Of a stretch of 8,771 bases of DNA, positions 1-6,341 are shown one piece after another. Position 1 is the stretch's first letter. Each line of letters opens with the position of its first letter. Location: assembly GCA_019247235.1 (NCBI GenBank), contig JAFAPG010000479.1:1-8771 (forward strand). The letters run 5' to 3'. The notes under the pieces were generated by a model that saw only the letters and a program-made list of their open reading frames with translations, was not told the DNA's origin and made no database searches. Made by a program: the position numbers and the translations under genes. Source of the DNA: Acidobacteriota bacterium (GTDB lineage: Bacteria > Acidobacteriota > Terriglobia > Terriglobales > Acidobacteriaceae).

Positions 1-1
1 T

Positions 2-394
2 GAAGACATCCATCACTTGGCTTCCTCGCTCGACGATGTTTTGGATTTCGTCAATGCCGCGGCCGAACGAATCTGGCTGTATAAAATCAGCGATGCTCCG
101 CCGGCTGCGGCCAAGCTCGCAAAATTGATTTTTGGGCAGTGTGAACAATTACAGAAAGCTGTAGCGCACCTGCGCAACAATGGCCAGGTATTAGAACGAT
201 GCATTGACATCAAGCGCCTTGAAAACGAAGCCGACCTGGTGTGCCGCGAGGCCATCGGCAAGTTGTTCGATGACGAGAAGGATCCGCTCAATCTAATCAA
301 AATTAAAGAGGTAATCGAGGTCCTCGAAACAGCTACGGACAAGGCGGAGGACGCCGCAAACGTATTGGAAACGGTAGTGCTCAAGAATACATAA
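2..394 (+). CDS. DUF47 / PhoU-like phosphate transport accessory protein (5'-truncated by window edge)
   Basis: This is the C-terminal 130 residues of a DUF47 (PhoU_div, TIGR00153-type) protein, the helical PhoU relative usually encoded beside PiT transporters and thought to modulate them; its exact biochemical role is not settled. The frame is open to the left edge and reads EDIHHLASSLDDVLDFV, a typical internal family segment, so the TTG at position 17 is not the start and about 80 N-terminal residues are missing. The visible part is all helical, charged sequence, including an acidic stretch (ENEAD, CREAIGKLFDDEKDPLNLIKIKEVIE) and a closing segment (LETATDKAEDAANVLETVVLKN) that resembles the E..(T/A)D.A.(D/N) metal-binding helix of PhoU-like proteins. 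It ends 10 nt before the PiT gene, so the two are almost certainly co-transcribed. No signal peptide or membrane segment is visible, so it is presumably cytoplasmic. Family assignment is confident; function is inferred from context. Confidence 0.9.
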   Translation, partial: EDIHHLASSLDDVLDFVNAAAERIWLYKISDAPPAAAKLAKLIFGQCEQLQKAVAHLRNNGQVLERCIDIKRLENEADLVCREAIGKLFDDEKDPLNLIKIKEVIEVLETATDKAEDAANVLETVVLKNT

Positions 395-404
395 ACTACG
401 CCAA

Positions 405-1436
405 ATGCCCCAATCTTCAAGCATCGGTCTGCTGCTGGCGACCGTTTTCATTGCCTTAGCGTTCGACTTCCTGAATGGGTTTCATGACGCAGCCAATAGC
501 ATTGCTACCGTGGTCTCTACCCGTGTGCTTTCGCCAAAACTGGCGGTAATGTGGGCAGCATTGTTCAACTTTGTTGCAGCCTTTTTGTTCGGAACAGCTG
601 TGGCCAAGACGATTGGCAGCGGCATGATCCACGTAGCGGAGATTACGCAATTTGTCGTCATTTCTGGACTTTTGGGTGCAATCGTTTGGGACCTGCTGAC
701 GTGGTGGTGGGGACTGCCGACCTCGTCCTCGCACGCACTCATTGGCGGGTATGCCGGCGCGGCCATCGTGCGCTCTGGATTCGCGGTCATTATCCCGAGT
801 GGCTGGTCGAAGACTCTGTCATTCATCTTGATCGCTCCTTTGATGGGTTTGATCCTTGGCCTGATCTTTATGGTTTCGGTGCTTTGGCTATTTCGTAACA
901 AAGCACCGCAGAGGGTGGATGCGCTGTTTCGAAAGTTGCAGCTGCTTTCGGCTGCCGCATACAGCATCGGGCACGGTGCCAACGATGCGCAGAAGACCAT
1001 GGGAATCATCGCGACTGCACTTTTTAGCGCTAAGTATCTGAGCGCTGGCGAACTGGCGGGCAATTGGGGAAGATTTCGCTGGCCGATTATTTTGGCGGCC
1101 CAGAGCTCGATTGCTTTAGGTACGTACTTCGGTGGCTGGCGAATTGTTCGCACCATGGGTTCACGGATCACCAAGCTGAAACCGGTGGGCGGCTTCTGTG
1201 CTGAGACGGCAGGTGCCATCACACTCTTTTCCGCCTCCCTAGGCGGCATTCCGGTGAGCACAACCCACACGATTACCGGGGCGATTGTGGGTGTTGGTGC
1301 CACCTCGAGGTTGTCGGCGGTGCGTTGGGGCGTGGCTCGCCGTATCGTGTGGGCGTGGATCTTTACCATACCGGCCTCAGCCTTTGCCGGCTCAATCATC
1401 TTCTATGCTCTCCGCCTACTCACAGGCAGGGGCTAG
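405..1436 (+). CDS. pit: PiT-family inorganic phosphate transporter
   Basis: This is a complete 343-residue polytopic membrane protein of the PiT (PF01384) family, which imports phosphate with a coupling ion (H+ or Na+), in bacteria usually as a metal-phosphate complex. The family's inverted-repeat signatures are present: GFHDAANSIATVVSTR (25-40) in the first half and SIGHGANDAQKTMGII (187-202) in the second. The paired P-(T/V)-S-(S/T) loops are GLPTSSSHALIGGYAG (103-118) and GIPVSTTHTITGAIVG (281-296). Hydrophobic segments run along the whole length. It matches the compact bacterial PiT form (about 330-340 residues) that pairs with DUF47 proteins and lacks the long central loop of E. coli PitA (about 500 residues). 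The ATG at 405 gives a normal N-terminus directly before the first membrane segment; no Shine-Dalgarno is seen, so translation may be coupled to the upstream DUF47 gene. Coupling ion cannot be told from sequence. Confidence 0.96.
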   Translation: MPQSSSIGLLLATVFIALAFDFLNGFHDAANSIATVVSTRVLSPKLAVMWAALFNFVAAFLFGTAVAKTIGSGMIHVAEITQFVVISGLLGAIVWDLLTWWWGLPTSSSHALIGGYAGAAIVRSGFAVIIPSGWSKTLSFILIAPLMGLILGLIFMVSVLWLFRNKAPQRVDALFRKLQLLSAAAYSIGHGANDAQKTMGIIATALFSAKYLSAGELAGNWGRFRWPIILAAQSSIALGTYFGGWRIVRTMGSRITKLKPVGGFCAETAGAITLFSASLGGIPVSTTHTITGAIVGVGATSRLSAVRWGVARRIVWAWIFTIPASAFAGSIIFYALRLLTGRG

Positions 1437-1478
1437 GTTCGAGTGCCGGGCGCGCAGGGCCACTACGAAATGAAGTAG

Positions 1479-1487
1479 TGATAAAAT
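1479..1487 (+). promoter_or_regulatory. Candidate extended -10 promoter element for the NIPSNAP gene
   Basis: The 9-mer TGATAAAAT fits an extended -10 box (TGn + TATAAT) with one mismatch. It lies in the 59-nt gap between pit and the NIPSNAP gene and ends only 8 nt before the ATG at 1496. Transcription would therefore start about 6-7 nt downstream, at or just before the start codon, giving a leaderless or nearly leaderless mRNA. No Shine-Dalgarno precedes that ATG, which agrees. No clear -35 is visible, as extended -10 promoters often lack one. A prediction from sequence only. Confidence 0.4.
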
Positions 1488-1495
1488 GCGCCGGC

Positions 1496-1966
1496 ATGAA
1501 ACGGCGAACCTTGTTGCAGATCATCTCCCGAGGAGCATCAATTCCGCCATCGGCGGCCTGGGCCTTGCTTGCCCAAGCCGCCGAAGAGCGCCGCGCCAAT
1601 GATCCTCTCACCCCCGAAGCCCAGCCGTCAGATGTCATATACGAGTTGCGTGTCTATCACGCCTATGAGGGCAAATTGCAGGATTTGTTGCAACGTTTTC
1701 GCGAACACACGACAAAGCTGTTCGAGCGGCATGGCATGAAGAATGTGGCTTACTGGGTGCCCCTGGACGATCCCGCCAAAAGCACCACCCTCATCTACAT
1801 CTTGGAGCACGCGAGCAGGCAAGCGGCGGTGGCGAACTGGAAGGCATTCCAGGATGATCCGGAATGGAGAAGAGTTCGGGACCAGTCCGAGGAGCACGGA
1901 AAGATTGTCGAGAAAGTCGATTCCACATTTATGGTGTTAACGGATTTTTCGACCAAATTGGATTAG
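1496..1966 (+). CDS. NIPSNAP-domain protein with possible Tat-type N-terminus
   Basis: This 156-residue protein carries a single NIPSNAP domain (PF07978, a ferredoxin-like alpha/beta dimeric fold) from about residue 48 to 152. Recognisable features are the opening strand VIYELRVYHAYEGKL, the helix FREHTTKLFERHGM (68-81), YWVP, TLIYILEH (98-105), the WKAF..DPEW block (115-124) and the end segment TFMVLTDFS. Residues 1-47 hold KRR at 2-4 followed by TLLQ and a mildly hydrophobic stretch ending in LLAQAA, resembling a weak twin-arginine export signal; Arg12 and Pro residues interrupt it, so export is uncertain. The frame stays open upstream into pit, but the ATG at 1496 gives the best N-terminus and avoids overlap with pit. 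NIPSNAP proteins have no agreed bacterial enzymatic role, and nothing here ties it to phosphate. It converges with the lacI-type gene, 45 nt apart. Confidence 0.85.
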   Translation: MKRRTLLQIISRGASIPPSAAWALLAQAAEERRANDPLTPEAQPSDVIYELRVYHAYEGKLQDLLQRFREHTTKLFERHGMKNVAYWVPLDDPAKSTTLIYILEHASRQAAVANWKAFQDDPEWRRVRDQSEEHGKIVEKVDSTFMVLTDFSTKLD

Positions 1967-2011
1967 AGTTGGGCAGAGGACAGCGCTTGAAATCTGATAG
2001 GCCGATCAAAA

Positions 2012-3064
2012 TCAGCACTTCACGGGTGCGGTGGACTCACGGATCACAAATTCCGGCTGTACGATAGTCTCTTCTGAAATCTGTTCTCCTGCGATTCTGC
2101 CGAGCAGCGTAGTGGCGGCCATTGCCCCCATCACGGTCAATGGCTGGCGTATGGTTGTCAAGCGCGGCGCGATAAATGCGGCAAGTTGGATATCATCGAT
2201 GCCGACAACAGAAATATCACCGGGCACCATGAAACCGCGGTCCTGGAAGGCGCGAATGGCGCCAATGGCAGAGCCGTCATTGAAAGCCAGCAGGGCGGTG
2301 AAATCTCGGCCTTTCTCGATCAGCATCATGGCCGCTTCATAGCCGCGTTGCATCATGGAAACTTCGCCGGCGCTAAAGTAAGAGCCCATGCTGGCGGTAA
2401 GCTCGGGCCTGACTTCAAGGCCAAGCTGGGAGCCGGCGCGTAACACCGCTGCCCAACGCGCCTCTGTGTCCCCGTTCCGTTCAGGACCCTTGAAGAAGGC
2501 GATGCGCTGGTGCCCGAAGTCTTTTAGATGCCGCAGACCGAGCAAGACCGCTTTATCGTTGTCGATCACGATACGGGTCACATCCGGTGCTTGGGTGATA
2601 TCGGAGATGGCGACCACCGGCACCGGCATTCGCCGGCTTAGCGGGGTATTAATAAAAATCATGCCCTCGACCTGACGGTCCATTAAAGTGTCGGGCGAGT
2701 TCTCAATTTGCGCCGGCGCAAAGCGATGACTTTCGACGAAGTAGTTAAACTTAGCTTCGGCGAGTTTGGACTCGATGCCGCTGATCAACATGGCGGAAAA
2801 CTCGTCTCCGATGTCGGGCACGAGCACGGCAATGCTGTAGGTTCGCTTGGTCTGAAGATATCGGGCAAATAAGTTGGGACGATAGTGGAATTTGTGCACC
2901 GCATCCCAGATGCGATCCTTCGTTGGCTGGGCGATGGTGCTCGCGTGCGGGGAATTCGTGAGCACTACCGATACCGTTGCCGGAGATAGCCCCAGGTACT
3001 CCGCCAAGAATTTTAGCGTCACTCTCTGGGGTGGATTATCGACCGCATGGGGACGGCCTGGCAT
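2012..3064 (-). CDS. LacI-family transcriptional regulator
   Basis: This 350-residue protein has the LacI/GalR layout. An N-terminal helix-turn-helix (about 15-37, VTLKFLAEYLGLSPATVSVV) is followed by the DNA minor-groove hinge region (YRPNLFARYLQTKR, 61-74) and a periplasmic-binding-protein-like sensor domain (76-345). Sensor landmarks are IAVLVPDIGDEFSAMLISGIE (78-98), HLKDFGHQRIAFFKGP (179-194), ALLAFNDGSAIGAIRAFQDRG (257-277) and DISVVGIDDIQLAAFIAPRLTTIRQP (283-308). The position after 'TVS' in the recognition helix is Val rather than the frequent Arg, so DNA specificity should differ from CcpA/PurR-like members. Its ATG has no Shine-Dalgarno, but an in-frame TAG only 7 codons upstream leaves no other start. 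It is transcribed away from the pst-pho operon's last gene with a 133-nt gap and is probably a separate unit. The ligand is likely a sugar or related metabolite by family habit, but no target gene is visible here. Confidence 0.95.
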   Translation of the reverse strand: MPGRPHAVDNPPQRVTLKFLAEYLGLSPATVSVVLTNSPHASTIAQPTKDRIWDAVHKFHYRPNLFARYLQTKRTYSIAVLVPDIGDEFSAMLISGIESKLAEAKFNYFVESHRFAPAQIENSPDTLMDRQVEGMIFINTPLSRRMPVPVVAISDITQAPDVTRIVIDNDKAVLLGLRHLKDFGHQRIAFFKGPERNGDTEARWAAVLRAGSQLGLEVRPELTASMGSYFSAGEVSMMQRGYEAAMMLIEKGRDFTALLAFNDGSAIGAIRAFQDRGFMVPGDISVVGIDDIQLAAFIAPRLTTIRQPLTVMGAMAATTLLGRIAGEQISEETIVQPEFVIRESTAPVKC

Positions 3065-3076
3065 AGGAAAACAGCT

Positions 3077-3105
3077 ACAATACTACAGGCAGAGCGAAGA
3101 GTCAC
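3077..3105 (-). promoter_or_regulatory. Candidate sigma70-type promoter of the lacI-type gene
   Basis: On the minus strand, GTGACT (3105-3100, 4 of 6 to TTGACA) and TATTGT (3082-3077, 4 of 6 to TATAAT) are separated by exactly 17 nt. Transcription would start near 3070, giving a leader of only about 5-7 nt before the ATG at 3064, in keeping with the missing Shine-Dalgarno. Both boxes are imperfect, so this is a candidate only. Confidence 0.33.
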
Positions 3106-3118
3106 CATTTCTCCCGCA

Positions 3119-3130
3119 TAAAACGATTTA
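3119..3130. promoter_or_regulatory. Candidate LacI-family operator (CpG-centred near-palindrome)
   Basis: TAAAACGATTTA is a 12-bp inverted repeat around a central CG with five of six base pairs symmetric (TAAA-n-CG-n-TTTA). LacI-family operators characteristically are palindromes with a central CpG that the hinge helices bend, often with A-rich and T-rich arms. It lies 55-66 nt upstream of the lacI-type start codon and just upstream of its candidate -35 box, so it could serve autoregulation. Symmetry does not extend beyond 12 bp, and AT-rich intergenic DNA can yield such a motif by chance. Confidence 0.35.
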
Positions 3131-3197
3131 GTTGAAGCCAAGCCTTACAACCAGAAAATGACATCGCCTAAAATCCATGCCTGGCGGGGCTTTTCGC

Positions 3198-4955
3198 CTA
3201 GCTGCTTACTTTGGCCCCGGCCTCATGTCCAATGTCGGCGTTAATCGGGGAAAGCGGCAGGCGAAACCAAAACACCGAGCCATGTCCGAGCTCGCTCGTG
3301 ACCCCGGCTTCCCCTCCGTGGTTTAAGACGATGTGTTTTACGATCGCCAGTCCCAGTCCTGTGCCTCCGGCCTCACGCGAACGGGCTTTGTCGACCCGGT
3401 AAAAACGCTCGAAAAGCCGTGCCAGGTGCTCGGAAGGTATTCCCGGTCCGAAATCGCGGACGTAGAATTCGACTTGCTGCAAGCGTTCGATCGCGCCCAG
3501 TTGGATTGTTTTTGTGCCGGTAGCGTACTTCAAAGCATTGTCGATCAAATTGGCGAAAACCTGATGGATGGCATCGCGGTCGGCGAACACATAACCGTCG
3601 AGCGTGTGCTCGATTGCGATCGAGAGTCCCTTGGTTTTTGCCACCTCAGTGAAGGAGATCTGCGCGTCTTTTAAAAGTTCATGAGTCGAGACCGCGGCTT
3701 GTTCAAGGGGATATTCGCCCGATTCCACTCGCGCCAGGGTGAGTAAATCTTCTGTGAGGCGACTCATGCGTTGCGCGTTGCGGCGGATGATTTCGAGGAA
3801 TTCTCGGGTCTTGGCGTCGGCCATCTCGTCGAGCAAAGTCTCGGTGTAGCCGAGCAGTGAAGTCAGCGGCGTGCGCAGTTCATGGGAGACGTTGGCGATA
3901 AAATCGCGCCGAGTACGTTCCACACGTTGAATTTCCGTGCTGTCGCGAAGTACACAAACCGCGCCGCCATCGGGCAGGGGAGCTGAGGTCATGGCAAAGG
4001 TGCGCCCTGGAACGACCGAATACAGGGTGGCGCTCTGGGCCTTGCCCTGCTCGAGCACGTCGGCCACCGCCCTGAGCAAATCCGGGTCGCGCAAGGCACG
4101 GATGATGGGCATTCCCACAGCAATAGAGCTGGCCGAGAGACTCTTCATGGCGCCGTTGAACCACACGACCGCGCGTTTTGCCGAGACCGCCACCACGGCA
4201 TCTTCCATGCTGTTCAGCAAGGTCTCGAGCTGCTGCCGGCTGCTTTCCAGGTTGCGAAAGTTGCTTTCCAGCTGACCTGCCGTTCGCTCGAGAGTCATGG
4301 CCAGCAATCCGATTTCGTCCCGTCCCGAGCGCGGCAGGCGGGCAGAAAAGTTGCCAGCGGCGATCTCTTGCGCGAAGGCCGCCATTCGGCGTAAACGCCG
4401 GCTAATGCTATGAGCTCCAATTAATGCGATCGCCAGGCCGACGACCAGGGACAATGCTAAGGCTTTGAGCAGCTGGTGGTGGACGTGGGTGATATGGGCC
4501 TCGACTTGGGAGAGGGGGTACGCCAGACGCACTGCGCCGAACGACGTGGGTGCTGCCACGTAGCGGAATTGAATGCCCAGGGTTCGGCTGGTGCGGGTGT
4601 CGCTTCCCAGTTGTCCCTCGAGAGCGCGCACGAACTCAGGTCGGGTCGAATGATTTTCCATTCCTGCGGGTTGGGCTTCGGAATCGGCCAGCACCCTGCC
4701 GGAGCGATCGATGATCGTGGCCCGCACTTGAGTTGCGGCAGAGACTTCGCGAGCGAGCTGGTCGAGCGGAACTTGTCCCTGCTCATGATCGGCGCGAGTG
4801 GCGAACAGTTCGACTTTCTCTTTGAGTTCCTGATCCAGCTGAGAAAAAACTGAAGCTTCCCAGCTTCGTCTCACCAGGAGGTCGAGCGTGACGGTGGTCA
4901 CGGCGATGACTCCCAGGATGAGAAGTAGGAGTTTTAGAAAAACTCTCTGTCTCAC
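3198..4955 (-). CDS. phoR: PhoR-like phosphate sensor histidine kinase
   Basis: This 585-residue membrane kinase is the likely partner of the upstream response regulator. Domains in order: first membrane helix (about 6-27); extracytoplasmic sensor (about 30-160) with a Cache-like block (ATIIDRSGRVLADSEA at 79-94, then ENHSTRPEFVRAL, YVAAP and VRLAYPL); second membrane helix (about 163-182); HAMP linker (183-236, ending in DEIGLLAMTLERTA); PAS-like domain (about 243-342); HisKA dimerisation domain with the phospho-acceptor His358 in FIANVSHELRTPLTSLLGY; and HATPase domain with N-box NLIDNALKY (469-477), G1 box DFGPGIP (501-507), F-box LFERFYR and G2 box GGTGLGLAIVK (530-540). All catalytic motifs are intact. 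The start is GTG at 4955, overlapping the regulator's TGA by 4 nt and preceded by GAGG at 7-nt spacing. As last gene of the pst operon it should autophosphorylate under low phosphate and pass phosphate to the PhoB-like protein. Confidence 0.93.
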   Translation of the reverse strand: MRQRVFLKLLLLILGVIAVTTVTLDLLVRRSWEASVFSQLDQELKEKVELFATRADHEQGQVPLDQLAREVSAATQVRATIIDRSGRVLADSEAQPAGMENHSTRPEFVRALEGQLGSDTRTSRTLGIQFRYVAAPTSFGAVRLAYPLSQVEAHITHVHHQLLKALALSLVVGLAIALIGAHSISRRLRRMAAFAQEIAAGNFSARLPRSGRDEIGLLAMTLERTAGQLESNFRNLESSRQQLETLLNSMEDAVVAVSAKRAVVWFNGAMKSLSASSIAVGMPIIRALRDPDLLRAVADVLEQGKAQSATLYSVVPGRTFAMTSAPLPDGGAVCVLRDSTEIQRVERTRRDFIANVSHELRTPLTSLLGYTETLLDEMADAKTREFLEIIRRNAQRMSRLTEDLLTLARVESGEYPLEQAAVSTHELLKDAQISFTEVAKTKGLSIAIEHTLDGYVFADRDAIHQVFANLIDNALKYATGTKTIQLGAIERLQQVEFYVRDFGPGIPSEHLARLFERFYRVDKARSREAGGTGLGLAIVKHIVLNHGGEAGVTSELGHGSVFWFRLPLSPINADIGHEAGAKVSS

Positions 4956-5656
4956 TTGCGAACCTCGAACATGTATCCCGCGCCGCGCACTGTATGGATG
5001 TGACGCGGTTTTTCCGGGTCACGTTCTATTTTCTCGCGCAAACGGCGAATGTACACGTCCACAATTCGAGGTGTAACGAAGGCGGTATCATGCCAGACCG
5101 CGTCCAGCAGACTCTTACGGGTGAAAACACGACCGGGATGAGAGGCGAGAAATTCGATGAGGCGAAATTCGGTAGCCGTGGTTACCACCGGCTCATTGCG
5201 TACGCTCAGCCGCATAGCCGCCGTGTCGATGACGAGATCACCCGCCCGGACGATTTCCTTTTTGAGGGGCTGGTCGAAGCGGCGCAAGACAGCGCGGACA
5301 CGAGCGACGACTTCCTTGGGGCTGAAAGGTTTGGTGATGTAATCGTCAGCGCCGATCTCAAATCCGCGCAGGCGGTCCGATTCCGCGGTGCGCGCCGTAA
5401 CAAATACGATGGGAATTCCCGCCAAGGCCGAGTTATTGCGGATGGATTTGGCCACGTCGAGCCCGCTATTGCCGGGAACCATGATGTCCAGAATAACCAG
5501 GGCGGGACGACGCGCGTGCATCTCGTCCAAAAGCCCGGAGCTTGTGGGGAACCAGGAGACGGCATATCCCGCGGGTTGCAGGTGGTGTTTGAGCAGCCCG
5601 GCAATATCAGGATCGTCTTCGAGAATGAAGATTGTCGGGCTCAGGGTTTGGGCCAT
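4952..5656 (-). CDS. phoB: PhoB-like OmpR-family response regulator
   Basis: This 234-residue two-domain regulator has a receiver domain (about 8-124) with the acidic pair Asp14/Asp15, phospho-acceptor Asp57 (VILDIMVPGNSG), Thr87 (FVTA) and Lys109 (ITKPFSP). A winged-helix DNA-binding domain (about 137-232) follows, with TATEFRLIEFLASHPGRVFTR, the recognition region VTPRIVDVYIRRLREKI and the wing HTVRGAGYMFEV. These are the hallmarks of PhoB/OmpR transcription factors; position next to phoU, pstB and a PhoR-type kinase makes it the phosphate-regulon activator. The frame is open for 35 more codons upstream into phoU, but the ATG at 5656 yields the standard short N-terminus (MAQTLSPTIFILEDD). 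It lies 7 nt after the phoU stop, with GGGAG 11 nt upstream. Its stop overlaps the phoR start by 4 nt. Pho boxes would be expected upstream of pstS, outside the window. Confidence 0.94.
   Translation of the reverse strand: MAQTLSPTIFILEDDPDIAGLLKHHLQPAGYAVSWFPTSSGLLDEMHARRPALVILDIMVPGNSGLDVAKSIRNNSALAGIPIVFVTARTAESDRLRGFEIGADDYITKPFSPKEVVARVRAVLRRFDQPLKKEIVRAGDLVIDTAAMRLSVRNEPVVTTATEFRLIEFLASHPGRVFTRKSLLDAVWHDTAFVTPRIVDVYIRRLREKIERDPEKPRHIHTVRGAGYMFEVRK
4963..4966 (-). promoter_or_regulatory. Shine-Dalgarno that supports the GTG start of phoR
   Basis: GAGG sits inside the last codons of the response-regulator gene, 7 nt before the GTG at 4955. Together with the GTGA stop/start overlap it supports this non-ATG start; the reading frame from here begins MRQRVFLKLLLLILG, a proper membrane-anchor N-terminus. 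Confidence 0.6.
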
Positions 5657-5663
5657 CCCGTGG

Positions 5664-6341
5664 TCAGCTCCCGGCGAGAGTCTGGCCTGCGCCGTGTCGG
5701 ACGTCGGCGCCTCGTACCCAGAATATGACATCTTCAGCGATATTGGTGGCATGATCGGCAACCCGCTCTAAATTCCGGGCGATGGAAAGCGCGTCCAACG
5801 CCTGCACTGCGCAATCAGGCTTGCTTTGCATGCAGTTGGAGAGGGAGGTGAAAGCTTCTTTATTGATGCGATCGATCTCGTCATCAGCCGCCAGCACGTG
5901 TTTAGCGAGATCAGGATTGCCTTCAATAAAGGACCGCAGCGCGTCGCGAATCATGGCGCGCACTCTGCCGGCCATGGCAGGAATATCGACCGGCAGGTCG
6001 GCCGGCGCCAGTTCGATCATGTTCATTACCCGCTGGGCGATGTTGACCGCCTGATCGCCCACTCGCTCCAGATCGGCGTTGATCTTGATGACCGCCAGAA
6101 TGAAGCGCAAATCAATCGCCATAGGCTGCTGCATGGCCAGCAGGTCAATGGCAAACTCGTCGACTTCGCGCTCGGCTCGATTGATTGCGGCTTCATTATT
6201 GAGCACTCGCTGACAGAGTGCCAGGTCGCGCTGGGAATAGGCTTGGACCGACAGATCAATGGCCTGCTCGGCCATGCCCGCCATAGCCAGAATTCTGTGC
6301 TTCAGTTCGTCCAGCTCCTGGTGAAAGCGAATACGTGTCAT
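5664..6341 (-). CDS. phoU: Phosphate signalling regulator PhoU
   Basis: This 225-residue all-helical cytoplasmic protein has two PhoU repeats, each with the metal-binding helix signature: NADLERVGDQAVNIAQ (88-103; Glu92, Asp96, Asn100) and RNLERVADHATNIAED (189-204; Glu192, Asp196, Asn200). The opening MTRIRFHQELDELKHRIL is the normal PhoU N-terminus. In known systems PhoU contacts the Pst transporter and the PhoR PAS domain, restraining kinase output when phosphate is plentiful and limiting toxic over-uptake. The gene sits between pstB and phoB; its ATG overlaps the pstB stop in an ATGA quartet, so its synthesis should follow that of the ATPase. The N-terminal domain and length are standard; the last 15 residues are variable tail. 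Confidence 0.96.
   Translation of the reverse strand: MTRIRFHQELDELKHRILAMAGMAEQAIDLSVQAYSQRDLALCQRVLNNEAAINRAEREVDEFAIDLLAMQQPMAIDLRFILAVIKINADLERVGDQAVNIAQRVMNMIELAPADLPVDIPAMAGRVRAMIRDALRSFIEGNPDLAKHVLAADDEIDRINKEAFTSLSNCMQSKPDCAVQALDALSIARNLERVADHATNIAEDVIFWVRGADVRHGAGQTLAGS

Noticed and set aside
482..1399. Long open frame (305 codons) antisense to pit
   Set aside because: Its translation has no recognisable domain, low-complexity Ala/Pro/Arg/Ile content, and it lies wholly opposite a gene with strong PiT signatures. It is a GC-driven shadow.
1325..1495. Upstream extension of the NIPSNAP frame into pit
   Set aside because: The extension is out-of-frame pit sequence without domain similarity; the ATG at 1496 follows the pit stop and opens with a signal-like KRR motif.
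1967..2011. Possible bidirectional terminator between NIPSNAP and lacI-type genes
   Set aside because: Only a 5-bp CTGAT/ATCAG stem with a 12-nt loop and no T-run on either strand; too weak to call.
3155..3197. Possible terminator after phoR
   Set aside because: GGCG/CGCC can pair over an 8-nt loop, but the stem is only 4 bp and the following sequence has just four T, so no intrinsic terminator is supported.
4994..5728. Open frame of 244 codons on + opposite the response regulator
   Set aside because: The opposite strand encodes a complete receiver and winged helix with all key residues; this frame shows no domain and is a shadow.
4952..5761. Longer phoB with 35 extra N-terminal residues beginning inside phoU
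   Set aside because: The extra residues do not belong to the receiver fold and would overlap phoU by about 98 nt; the ATG at 5656 gives the normal N-terminus right after the phoU stop.
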